Origin: Lentisphaerota bacterium
Lineage (GTDB): Bacteria > Verrucomicrobiota > Kiritimatiellia > RFP12 > UBA1067
Direction of reading: 5' to 3'
Assembly (NCBI GenBank): GCA_015061765.1
Contig: SUVZ01000214.1
Span: 1-6,698 of the forward strand
Length of the DNA: 6,698 nt
The translations under genes were made by a program, and so were the position numbers. Below the pieces are notes generated by a model. It was not told the origin of the DNA. It did no database searches and worked only from the letters and a program-made list of their open reading frames with translations. The stretch's first letter is position 1. Each line of letters opens with the position of its first letter. Below, in pieces: positions 1 to 5,967 of this stretch.

Positions 1-823
1 CACCGGATTCCCGATTCTTCTCGGTCAGGGTGCAAAGCTTCAGCGCGCGCTGATCCAGTACATGCTAGATCTCCACTGCAACGAGCAGGGCTACACCGAG
101 ATGCTTCCGCCGTTCGTGGTGAACTCCACGTCCATGACCGGCACCGGTCAGCTTCCGAAGTTCGCGGAGGATCTCTACCACTGTCAGATCGACGATTTCT
201 GGCTCATCCCCACGGCTGAGGTGCCCGTCACGAACTACTATCGCGATGACATTTTCGACGGTGTGAAGCTTCCTAAGATCACGCCCGACACTCCCGTCAA
301 GCTCACGGCCTACACGCCCTGCTTCCGCCGCGAGGCGGGCAGCGCCGGTAAGATGACGCGCGGACTCCTCCGCGTCCATCAGTTCGACAAGGTCGAGATG
401 GTGAATTTCGTCCATCCCGAGACCTCGTTCCAGCAGCTCGAGATTCTGGTGAAGGAGGCAGAGGACGTGCTGAACGGGCTCGGTCTGCACTACCGTGTGC
501 TCCAGCTCTGCTCCGGGGACATGGGCTTCTCGGCGGCGAAGTGCTACGACCTCGAGCTTTGGGCTCCGGGTGAACAGCAGTGGCTTGAGGTCTCCTCCTG
601 CTCCTGCTTCACCGACTACCAGGCGCGCCGCCTCAACTGCCGCTTCAAGGATGCCGACGGCAAGACGAAGCTCGTCCACACGCTCAACGGCTCCGGCGTT
701 GCGCTGCCGCGTCTCGTGGTCGCGCTTCTCGAACAGCACCTGAACGAGGACGGATCCGTTACGATCCCTGAGGTTCTCCGCCCGTACATGGGCGGCAAGG
801 AAAAACTCGAGCCGGTGAAGTGA
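1..823 (+). CDS. serS: Seryl-tRNA synthetase, C-terminal part (5' end outside window)
   Basis: This class II aminoacyl-tRNA synthetase charges tRNA-Ser with serine in the cytoplasm. The frame is open from base 2 to the stop at 821-823 (273 residues), so the internal ATG at 62 is not the start. The codons before it already read [14 protein letters not shown], which matches the family core. About 150 N-terminal residues, including the tRNA-binding coiled-coil arm, are missing. Visible signatures, in order, are [17 protein letters not shown] (motif 1 region), [10 protein letters not shown], motif 2 [14 protein letters not shown] followed by [23 protein letters not shown], and motif 3 [10 protein letters not shown], then the usual EVLRPYMGG tail. 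Two positions differ from the common bacterial form: KMTRG where GRDTRG is usual, and ALPR where AVGR is usual. These are probably lineage variants, because the key arginines remain. The next gene begins one base after the stop, so the two are probably cotranscribed. Confidence 0.97.
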   Translation, partial: TGFPILLGQGAKLQRALIQYMLDLHCNEQGYTEMLPPFVVNSTSMTGTGQLPKFAEDLYHCQIDDFWLIPTAEVPVTNYYRDDIFDGVKLPKITPDTPVKLTAYTPCFRREAGSAGKMTRGLLRVHQFDKVEMVNFVHPETSFQQLEILVKEAEDVLNGLGLHYRVLQLCSGDMGFSAAKCYDLELWAPGEQQWLEVSSCSCFTDYQARRLNCRFKDADGKTKLVHTLNGSGVALPRLVVALLEQHLNEDGSVTIPEVLRPYMGGKEKLEPVK

Positions 824-824
824 C

Positions 825-2138
825 ATGGAAAAGAAGCTGATTGCAGAGTGCGAAGCGTACTCCAGGGAGTACATGGACTATCTTTCCTTCGCCAAGACGG
901 AGCGCCGCGCGTATTCGCAGGCGGTAAGGATGCTTGAGGATGCAGGGTTCAAGGACATCGCCAAGTTCAAAGTCCTGAAGCCGGGCGACAGGGTTTACCG
1001 AGGCTACCACGGCAAGACCGTTATGGCTGCGATAGTCGGCAAAAAGCCGATTGCCGACGGCATCCGCGTCGTGGGCGGGCATACGGACGCACCCCGTCTC
1101 GACCTCAAGCCGAAACCGCTCTACGAGAAGGATGGCGTGGTCTATTTCGACACGCATATCTATGGCGGCATCAAGAAGTTCCAGTGGCTGGTGCTCCCGC
1201 TCGCGATATACGGCACGATCGTGAAGAAGAACGGCGTGAAGGTCGATGTGGCTGTCGGCGACAGACCAGGCGATCCGGTTTTCATGATTTCCGATCTTCT
1301 TCCGCATCTTGCCCACGATCTCGAGCAGAAGAAGCTCAAGGAGTTCTATCCTGCCGAGGATCTTGACGTCATCGCGTCTCTCGGCAAGAAGGATGATCTT
1401 CTCAAGATACTCAAGAAGCAGTATGGCGTCGACGAGGCGGACTTCCTCTCCGCAGAACTTGAGGTCGTTCCCGCCGGAATGCCGCGCGAGGTCGGCTTTG
1501 ACCGTTCCCTCATCGCCGCGTACGGCCATGACGACCGCGTGTGCGCATATGCGGGGCTCGCCGCACTCCTGAAGCTCAAGGGGGTTCCTGAGGTCACGGC
1601 GTCCATCGTCATGTGCGACAAGGAGGAGATCGGCTCGATGGGAGCGACGGGCATGCAGTCGAGTTTCTTCGAGAACACCGTCGCGGAGCTTCTTGTGCGC
1701 CAGGGTTCGAAGATGGATATCGACGTCCGCCGTTGTCTCGAGAGGTCCACGATGCTTTCCGCCGACGTCACGGCCGCGTCCGATCCGCATTTCAAGGATG
1801 TGGACTCCACGGGCAACGAGGCGAAGCTCAAGGGCGGTCCTGCGCTTTCCAAGTACACCGGAGGCACTTCGAAAGGCGGCGCTTCCGACGCACGCGCTGA
1901 GTTCGTGGCTGTCGTGCGCAGGTTCCTTGACGACGACAAGGTGACGTGGCAGATGGCCGAACTCGGCAAGATGGAGAAGGGCGGCGGCGGAACGATTTCG
2001 CAGTACATGGCCCGGTTCGGTATGGACGTCATTGATTTCGGCACGCCGCTTCTCAACATGCACGCCCCATGGGAGCTTGCCTCCAAGGAAGACTGCTACT
2101 GGACGTACCGCGCATACAAGGCGTACTTCAATGCGTGA
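825..2138 (+). CDS. M18-family zinc aminopeptidase (aspartyl aminopeptidase-like)
   Basis: This 437-residue protein belongs to peptidase family M18, the dinuclear-zinc aminopeptidases that remove N-terminal residues, often acidic or neutral ones, from peptides in the cytoplasm as large homo-oligomers. The family signatures are in order: VGGHTDAPRLDLKP (metal ligand His86, with Asp88), YGHDDRVCAY (bridging Asp237 or Asp238), CDKEEIGSMG (general base Glu267, ligand Glu268), SADV (ligand Asp314), a GGTSKGGASDA stretch, and NMHAPWE (ligand His413). No catalytic residue is missing and the length is close to the family norm. No signal peptide is visible. The ATG at 825 lies one base after the serS stop with only a weak purine-rich stretch upstream, which suggests translational coupling. 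Family assignment is firm. Preference for Asp/Glu over other residues is inferred and cannot be read from the sequence. Confidence 0.95.
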   Translation: MEKKLIAECEAYSREYMDYLSFAKTERRAYSQAVRMLEDAGFKDIAKFKVLKPGDRVYRGYHGKTVMAAIVGKKPIADGIRVVGGHTDAPRLDLKPKPLYEKDGVVYFDTHIYGGIKKFQWLVLPLAIYGTIVKKNGVKVDVAVGDRPGDPVFMISDLLPHLAHDLEQKKLKEFYPAEDLDVIASLGKKDDLLKILKKQYGVDEADFLSAELEVVPAGMPREVGFDRSLIAAYGHDDRVCAYAGLAALLKLKGVPEVTASIVMCDKEEIGSMGATGMQSSFFENTVAELLVRQGSKMDIDVRRCLERSTMLSADVTAASDPHFKDVDSTGNEAKLKGGPALSKYTGGTSKGGASDARAEFVAVVRRFLDDDKVTWQMAELGKMEKGGGGTISQYMARFGMDVIDFGTPLLNMHAPWELASKEDCYWTYRAYKAYFNA

Positions 2139-2150
2139 TTCAAGTCACGC
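2133..2150 (+). other. Small hairpin across the aminopeptidase stop codon
   Basis: GCGTGA (2133-2138) and TCACGC (2145-2150) are perfect reverse complements around a six-base loop. The stem includes the TGA stop of the aminopeptidase gene. No T-tract follows, and ridA begins 27 bases downstream with a strong ribosome-binding site, so this is not a convincing terminator. It could slow or partly attenuate transcription, or it could be chance at this stem length. Confidence 0.25.
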
Positions 2151-2161
2151 CGGACATTTAC

Positions 2162-2169
2162 AGGAGGAG
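2162..2169 (+). promoter_or_regulatory. Strong Shine-Dalgarno of ridA
   Basis: AGGAGGAG lies 8 bases before the ATG at 2178. It is the closest match to the anti-Shine-Dalgarno complement in the window and fixes the ridA start. Its strength contrasts with the weak sites of the coupled genes on either side and suggests ridA is translated independently and at a high level. Confidence 0.85.
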
Positions 2170-2177
2170 ATACATAA

Positions 2178-2552
2178 ATGGAAGTGATTTCAACAGACAA
2201 GGCGCCGGCCGCGCTCGGTCCGTACAGCCAGGCCATTCGCGCAAACGGCATGATCTACTGTTCGGGGCAGATCCCGATCAATCCCGCCACCGGCGCGATC
2301 GAGGCGGTGACGATCGAGGACCAGACGGCTCAGGCCATCTCAAATCTCAGGAACGTGCTCGAGAAGGCGGGTTCGGCCCTTTCCAAGGTTGTCAAGACCA
2401 CGGTGTTCATCAAGGACATGAACGATTTCGCGGCGCTCAACAAGGTTTACGCCGAGATGTTCGGCGATACGAAGCCTGCGCGCAGCTGCGTTGAGGTCGC
2501 CCGTCTCCCGAAGGACGTTCTAGTCGAGATCGAGTGCATCGCTGCGGAATGA
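2178..2552 (+). CDS. ridA: RidA family 2-iminobutanoate/2-iminopropanoate deaminase
   Basis: This 124-residue RidA/YjgF/UK114 protein has the full family length. RidA proteins form trimers in the cytoplasm and hydrolyse reactive enamine/imine intermediates, such as 2-aminoacrylate, that PLP-dependent serine/threonine dehydratases release. The product is a keto acid plus ammonia, and this protects PLP enzymes from damage. The active-site signature is intact: GPYSQ with Tyr16, CSGQIP with Ser29, and PARSCVEVARLPKDV, which carries the carboxylate-binding Arg102 and Cys104 and matches the same stretch I recall of E. coli RidA. Glu117 corresponds to the E. coli catalytic-site Glu120. Retention of the arginine places it in the true deaminase (RidA) subfamily, not among the Rid1-7 paralogues that lack it. 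Its stop codon overlaps the start of the downstream methyltransferase, so the two are coupled. Confidence 0.95.
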   Translation: MEVISTDKAPAALGPYSQAIRANGMIYCSGQIPINPATGAIEAVTIEDQTAQAISNLRNVLEKAGSALSKVVKTTVFIKDMNDFAALNKVYAEMFGDTKPARSCVEVARLPKDVLVEIECIAAE

Positions 2553-3718
2553 ACACACGTCGAGCCGCCGCATTTGTAGTAGCCCGTTGGATAGCGACCC
2601 ACGGCCATGTCTCGGACATGCTGCCGGAGGGGTCGGACCGGGCGTTTGTGCAGGACCTTGTCTATACAACGGTGCGCAGGTTCCGTGCGCTCCGGTCGGT
2701 CCTGGGCAAACTTGTGCCTAAATGGCCAAAGGGCGAGATGGAGGCCCTGCTCCTTGTTGGCGGGGCCCAGATCCTCTACATGCCTGACGTTCCGGATTTC
2801 GCCGCGGTAAATGAAACCGTGGCCGCCGCGAAGAGCTGTCCGAACAAGAGCATCGCAAAGGTCGTGAACGGCGTGCTGCGCAATCTCATCCGCCGCCGCG
2901 AAGAGTTCGAGGAATATCTCGGGACCGCTCCTCTTGCGGAACGCGAGAGTTTTCCGAACGGTCTTGTGAACCGCTGGGTGGAGCGGTACGGGGAGGATGG
3001 TGCCGAAAAGCTCTGCAAGTGGCACAACAACCCGTCCGAGACGTGGCTTGCATACCGTCCTGGCGCTCCAGAGCCGTTTGTGAGGCTGCCGCACGGAAAG
3101 AAGGTTTCGGAAGTGGAGGGTTTTTCGGAGGGGGCGTTCATCGTTCAGGATCCCGCCACGGCCGGGGCGATAGAGCTGCTTGACGTAAGGCCCGGCATGA
3201 AAGTGCTGGACTGTTGCTCCGCTCCCGGCGGCAAGACGATTCAGTGCGCATGGCGTCTTGGCGGTCCTGCGAACGGGTCGCGTCTGGTTGCGCAGGAGGT
3301 CAATCCGGCGCGCCGCCGCGTGCTTTCGGAGAATCTCAGGCGTGTCGGACAGGGTTGGGTCGAGACTGTCGCAAAGGTTGAAGAGGGGACTCTGTTCGAC
3401 CGCGTGCTTGCGGATGTCCCGTGCAGCAACACGGGGGTCCTGCGGCGACGTCCGGACGCAAGATGGAACTGGACCAGGGAGCATCTTGCGGAGCTGGTTA
3501 AGCTTCAGTCCGAGATCTTTGCGATGGCTTCGGCGCATGTCGCTCCGGGCGGATTGCTGGTGTATTCGACATGCTCCAACGAGCCGGAGGAGAACGAAGT
3601 CCAGATAGCCACGTTCCTTGCTGCGCATCCTGATTTCGAAGAGGTCGGTCGCAGGGAGTCTGTGCCGTTCGAGTCGGGGCGGGACGGAGCCTTTGCCTGC
3701 GCACTGCGGAGGAAGTGA
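2549..3718 (+). CDS. rsmB: 16S rRNA (cytosine-C5) methyltransferase, RsmB/Sun type
   Basis: This is a SAM-dependent RNA m5C methyltransferase of the NOL1/NOP2/Sun family. I place the start at ATG 2549, which overlaps the ridA stop as ATGA and gives 389 residues. A GTG at 2534 would add five residues deeper inside ridA and is less likely. The N-terminal 130 or so residues are NusB-like and helical (RRAAAFVVAR, then DRAFVQDLVYTTVRR, NETVAAAK, KVVNGVLRN), the arrangement typical of RsmB. The catalytic domain shows the SAM-binding motif LDCCSAPGGKT (about 220-230), motif IV DVPCSNTGVLRRRPD with Cys292, and motif VI VYSTCSNEPEEN with the nucleophile Cys342. Both conserved cysteines of the two-cysteine mechanism are present. 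It is a little shorter than E. coli RsmB (429 residues). The target base, C967 in E. coli 16S rRNA, is inferred from the family. Other Sun-family members modify different cytosines. Confidence 0.9.
   Translation: MNTRRAAAFVVARWIATHGHVSDMLPEGSDRAFVQDLVYTTVRRFRALRSVLGKLVPKWPKGEMEALLLVGGAQILYMPDVPDFAAVNETVAAAKSCPNKSIAKVVNGVLRNLIRRREEFEEYLGTAPLAERESFPNGLVNRWVERYGEDGAEKLCKWHNNPSETWLAYRPGAPEPFVRLPHGKKVSEVEGFSEGAFIVQDPATAGAIELLDVRPGMKVLDCCSAPGGKTIQCAWRLGGPANGSRLVAQEVNPARRRVLSENLRRVGQGWVETVAKVEEGTLFDRVLADVPCSNTGVLRRRPDARWNWTREHLAELVKLQSEIFAMASAHVAPGGLLVYSTCSNEPEENEVQIATFLAAHPDFEEVGRRESVPFESGRDGAFACALRRK
3708..3714 (+). promoter_or_regulatory. GGAGGAA directly abutting the hydrolase GTG
   Basis: A near-consensus Shine-Dalgarno, GGAGGAA, ends immediately before the GTG at 3715, leaving no spacer. 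It encodes the last residues of the methyltransferase. At zero spacing it should not serve this GTG efficiently, so either coupled re-initiation at the GTGA overlap is used, or translation starts at a later codon such as ATG 3754, which has its own AGG at 3746-3748. Confidence 0.4.
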
Positions 3719-4458
3719 GCGGACTATTCTGCGGGGAAGCCGGACAGGTCTATATGAAAGGTGAATCGACGGGCATAATGGTGCTGAATGGCTGGGCGGC
3801 GAGTCCGCAGGCCTGGGATATGTGCGGCTTCATGAAACGTGCGGCTCCGGACGGATTGCCGCCGAGACTGTATTCCTATGTCGATCAGCTCGACGGCAAG
3901 CCGGAGTTGGAGTTTGCGAAAGGCGGACGCTTTTTGGTGGTCGGTTGGTCGATGGGCGGCAGTTCGGCTCTCAGACTCGCCTGTCGCTGGCCGGATCAGG
4001 TGGCTGGGCTTGTTCTTGTCGCTACGACGCCCAGGATGATGGAGGATCGCGAGTCGGGATGGAAGGGAATGACTCCACGGCGTCTTGAGGCGTTGAGGAA
4101 GGGTCTTGAGCTCACGCATGGACAAGGATTCTTCGGAATTCCGGACGGTAGGCCGAATCCATACAAGGAAGATGCCCCTGATAATCTCGAAAGAGGTCTG
4201 AAATTCCTTCTTGAGACGGATGTAAGACCTGATGTGGAGCGTGTGTTTGGCAAAGGATGCGATTTTCCCGTCCATGTTTTCCAGTGCGAACAGGATGGAG
4301 TCGTGCGCAGTTCCAACGCCATATGGCTGAAGAAAATGTTTCCGAATGCCTCGTTGACGATGATTGACGGAGGCGAGCATGCGTTGCCGATTCTGGTGCC
4401 GGAGCAGATAGACGAAGCTGTGGCATCTGTTGTTGCACGCGAACACGCAATGTCGTAA
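3715..4458 (+). CDS. Alpha/beta hydrolase, BioH-like carboxylesterase
   Basis: This is a 247-residue single-domain alpha/beta hydrolase, probably cytoplasmic, with no signal peptide. The catalytic triad can be read directly: nucleophile Ser79 in GWSMGG, Asp194 in CEQDGVV, and His222 in GGEHALP. The strand before the oxyanion-hole loop reads IMVLNGWA, with NGW in place of the usual HGW. LVLVATTPRM followed by W.GM is typical of the BioH group, whose best-known member cleaves pimeloyl-ACP methyl ester in biotin synthesis. No biotin gene is visible here, so that substrate is a guess. The start is uncertain. GTG 3715 overlaps the methyltransferase stop (GTGA), and the residues VYMKGES before the core resemble the first strand of the fold, which favours it. 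ATG 3754 would give 234 residues. It is probably cotranscribed with both neighbours. Confidence 0.85.
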   Translation: MSGLFCGEAGQVYMKGESTGIMVLNGWAASPQAWDMCGFMKRAAPDGLPPRLYSYVDQLDGKPELEFAKGGRFLVVGWSMGGSSALRLACRWPDQVAGLVLVATTPRMMEDRESGWKGMTPRRLEALRKGLELTHGQGFFGIPDGRPNPYKEDAPDNLERGLKFLLETDVRPDVERVFGKGCDFPVHVFQCEQDGVVRSSNAIWLKKMFPNASLTMIDGGEHALPILVPEQIDEAVASVVAREHAMS

Positions 4459-4461
4459 AGC

Positions 4462-4467
4462 GAGGGA
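4462..4467 (+). promoter_or_regulatory. Shine-Dalgarno deciding the CPBP gene start
   Basis: GAGGGA lies 7 bases before ATG 4475, in the 16-base gap after the hydrolase stop. This supports ATG 4475 over an in-frame GTG at 4430, which would sit 29 bases inside the hydrolase gene. Confidence 0.65.
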
Positions 4468-4474
4468 CCGGGAG

Positions 4475-4984
4475 ATGTTGCTTGCGTTGAAATGGTTCAT
4501 GCCGATCACATTGGCGGCAATGGGGCTCGCCTTATTTTCCGAGCAGGTGGCGTTGCTTCTCGGGTTTGAGCCGCCGCCGCAGGATCTTGTCAGGCTTTTC
4601 ACCGATCCCAACATTGCCTGGGCCGTCAAAGCCAAGTATGCCGCAATCGCTGTAGTTGTCGCACCGGTTTTGGAGGAGCTGGTTTTCCGCATGGGACTGT
4701 ACAGGCTGTGCGCCTGGTGCGGGAAGCGTATCGTCGTTTCGGAAGATGATGGTGCCGGTTATGGGAAATCGCGATTCCCGATTGTGTCTGCAATGCTCTC
4801 GGGCGCCGTTTTCGCGGTCGTTCATCTTCATGCCGCAACATTCCTGCCGTTGTGGTTTCTTGGCGTCGCCTTTGCGTGGCTTTATTGGAGGTCTGGAACG
4901 GTATTCTCTCCCATGCTGTGTCATTTTCTGTTCAACACGGTAAATCTCGTTCTGTGTCTGACTGTCGGGATTGAAGCCGCCTGA
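4475..4984 (+). CDS. CPBP-family intramembrane metalloprotease (Abi/Rce1-like)
   Basis: This small integral membrane protein (169 residues from ATG 4475) belongs to the CPBP family, related to eukaryotic CAAX prenyl protease 2 (Rce1) and bacterial bacteriocin-immunity proteins. The three family motifs are present in order: EExxxR as LEELVFR (Glu67, Glu68, Arg72), FxxxH as FAVVH (His117), and HxxxN as HFLFN (His150, Asn154). About four hydrophobic stretches are visible: residues 5-30, 55-68, 105-118 and 122-165, the last probably two helices. Length is at the short end of the family. Between motifs 1 and 2 lies a hydrophilic loop rich in charged residues (GKRIVVSEDDGAGYGKSR). Bacterial members act as putative membrane proteases or immunity factors, and the substrate here is unknown. 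No bacteriocin or prenylation gene is adjacent. It ends the upstream gene run, since a new promoter follows within about 35 bases. Confidence 0.88.
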   Translation: MLLALKWFMPITLAAMGLALFSEQVALLLGFEPPPQDLVRLFTDPNIAWAVKAKYAAIAVVVAPVLEELVFRMGLYRLCAWCGKRIVVSEDDGAGYGKSRFPIVSAMLSGAVFAVVHLHAATFLPLWFLGVAFAWLYWRSGTVFSPMLCHFLFNTVNLVLCLTVGIEAA

Positions 4985-5011
4985 ATTTGTGCCGGTCTCA
5001 TCCTTGCCGGG

Positions 5012-5027
5012 GATAATGTGGTATAAT
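5012..5027 (+). promoter_or_regulatory. Extended -10 promoter of the SDR gene
   Basis: TGGTATAAT at 5019-5027 is a perfect extended -10 element (TG-N-TATAAT) of the sigma-70 type. A second -10-like hexamer, GATAAT, sits just upstream at 5012-5017. No good -35 box occurs at 16-18 bases; TTGCCG at 5004 is only 12 bases away. Extended -10 promoters can work without a -35. Transcription would begin near 5034, leaving a leader of about 78 bases before the SDR start at 5112. Its position right after the CPBP stop marks a new transcription unit. Confidence 0.65.
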
Positions 5028-5033
5028 TGCGGT

Positions 5034-5111
5034 CATTCGATAGTGAAGGGCTGTCGTATGGCAGCGCAAGCGAACATCTTATCATCAGAAACAAAACGAA
5101 AGGAAAGCAAG
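5034..5111 (+). promoter_or_regulatory. SDR gene leader with small hairpin and in-frame upstream ATG
   Basis: This is the predicted 5' untranslated region. GCTGTC (5050-5055) and GGCAGC (5060-5065) form a six-pair stem with one G-U pair and a GTAT loop. An ATG at 5058 is in frame with the SDR gene with no stop between, and has AAGGG at 5046-5050, so a form 18 residues longer is possible. From about 5078 on the leader is A-rich and looks unlike coding sequence. It matches no riboswitch class I know, and I infer no ligand. Confidence 0.4.
5100..5107 (+). promoter_or_regulatory. Shine-Dalgarno fixing the SDR start
   Basis: The purine run AAGGAAAG, with GGA at 5102-5104, lies 4-7 bases before ATG 5112. 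This start places the first strand of the Rossmann fold at the usual distance. Starts further upstream, at 4971 or 5058, would run through the promoter or the A-rich leader. Confidence 0.65.
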
Positions 5112-5954
5112 ATGAAGGTTGTCAAGGATAAGGGCGTCGAAGGAAAGGTCATCGTCTGCACGGGCGCTGCCGGCGTTCTCTGCTCCAGCATGACGGAGGA
5201 CCTGCTTCGCCACGGTGCAAAGGTTGCGGTTCTCGATTTGCGCGGCGACGTCGCGAAGGCGTTCTGCGCCAAGCTTGCCAAGAAGGGTCTTAAACAGACG
5301 CTCGCGATCGAAGCGAACGTTCTCGACAAGGCTTCGCTTGAGGCTGCGTGCAAGGCGGTCCTCAAGAAGTGGAAGCGCATCGACGTTCTCATCAACGGGG
5401 CCGGCGGAAACCATCCGAAGGGCACCACCCCAGCCGAGCAGATGACGAAGGAGACGAAACTTGAGGACACGTTCTTCGGTCTCACGCCGGAAGGATTCGA
5501 GTTCGTGAACAAGCTCAACCTCGTCGGCACTATCCTTCCCTGTCAGGTGTTCTGCAAGGAGATGCTCAAGAAGGGCGGCGCGGTTCTCAACTTCTGCTCG
5601 ATGGCGGCATATCAGCCTCTCACCAAGGTTGCGGCCTACGGTGCTGCCAAGGCGGGCATCATGAACTTCACATCGTTCCTCGCTACGCACCTCGCGCCGA
5701 TGGGGATCCGTGTGAACGCCATCGCCCCCGGCTTCTTTATCACCGACCAGAACCGCTTCCTCATGATGGAGAAGGACGGAAAGACCCCTACCGCCCGCGG
5801 CAACAAGGTGCTCGCCAAGACGCCCATGCGCAAGTTCGGCCAGCCTAGCGACCTCCATGGTGCGGCTCGCTTTCTCCTTTCCGACGATGCGTCCTTCGTC
5901 ACCGGCGTTACGCTTCCTGTCGACGGCGGATTCGTCTGCTATTCTGGAGTCTGA
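5112..5954 (+). CDS. SDR oxidoreductase, D-mannonate oxidoreductase-like
   Basis: This is a cytoplasmic NAD(P)-dependent short-chain dehydrogenase/reductase of 280 residues. The cofactor motif is TGAAGVLC (17-24), where the third glycine of TGxxxGxG is cysteine. Asp42 ends the second strand (VLDLRG), favouring NAD(H). The family NNAG motif reads NGAGGNHP (95-102). The catalytic tetrad is Asn136, Ser163, Tyr176 and Lys180 (YGAAK). GVLC, INGAGGNHP, a long insert before NLVGT, APGFFITDQNR and the C-terminal DGGF..YSGV are hallmarks of an SDR group often annotated as D-mannonate oxidoreductase (fructuronate reductase) and found near uronate genes in anaerobes. That activity is inferred, and no uxuA or uxaC lies in this window. 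The SDR fold and active site are certain. The gene has its own promoter and is followed by a strong hairpin, so it is probably monocistronic. Its C-ending codon bias suggests good expression. Confidence 0.9.
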   Translation: MKVVKDKGVEGKVIVCTGAAGVLCSSMTEDLLRHGAKVAVLDLRGDVAKAFCAKLAKKGLKQTLAIEANVLDKASLEAACKAVLKKWKRIDVLINGAGGNHPKGTTPAEQMTKETKLEDTFFGLTPEGFEFVNKLNLVGTILPCQVFCKEMLKKGGAVLNFCSMAAYQPLTKVAAYGAAKAGIMNFTSFLATHLAPMGIRVNAIAPGFFITDQNRFLMMEKDGKTPTARGNKVLAKTPMRKFGQPSDLHGAARFLLSDDASFVTGVTLPVDGGFVCYSGV

Positions 5955-5967
5955 CGCTCCGAATGGA

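Noticed and set aside
65..874. Minus-strand open frame of 269 codons opposite serS
   Set aside because: It is a codon-bias shadow of serS. Its composition is unbalanced and no domain is recognisable.
759..2063. Long minus-strand open frame of 434 codons opposite the aminopeptidase
   Set aside because: It mirrors a strongly supported M18 gene. Its protein is rich in Arg, His and Leu with no recognisable motif, as expected from the reverse strand of a GC-biased gene.
2139..2177. A promoter or terminator between the aminopeptidase and ridA
   Set aside because: No -10 or -35 pair and no T-tract are visible in the 39 bases; only a short hairpin and a ribosome-binding site are present.
2447..3628. 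Minus-strand open frame of 393 codons opposite the rRNA methyltransferase
   Set aside because: The plus strand encodes a complete methyltransferase with all motifs. The reverse frame shows no family features and no good start context.
4430..4474. GTG 4430 as start of the CPBP gene
   Set aside because: It lies inside the hydrolase gene and adds a polar N-terminus, whereas ATG 4475 has GAGGGA at proper spacing and begins directly with a hydrophobic segment.
3724..4692. Minus-strand open frame of 322 codons across the hydrolase and CPBP genes
   Set aside because: It spans two well-supported plus-strand genes and their junction, and shows no motif of its own.
4991..5010. CCGG...CCGG hairpin after the CPBP stop as a terminator
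   Set aside because: The stem is only 4 bp and no T-run follows, so it is likely chance in GC-rich sequence.
5004..5027. TTGCCG (5004) as the -35 partner of TATAAT (5022)
   Set aside because: The spacer is only 12 bases, too short for sigma-70 recognition. The extended -10 explains the promoter better.
4971..5111. Start of the SDR gene at 4971
   Set aside because: It would overlap the end of the CPBP gene and translate through the TATAAT promoter and A-rich leader, adding 47 residues with no SDR counterpart. ATG 5112 has a good ribosome-binding site.
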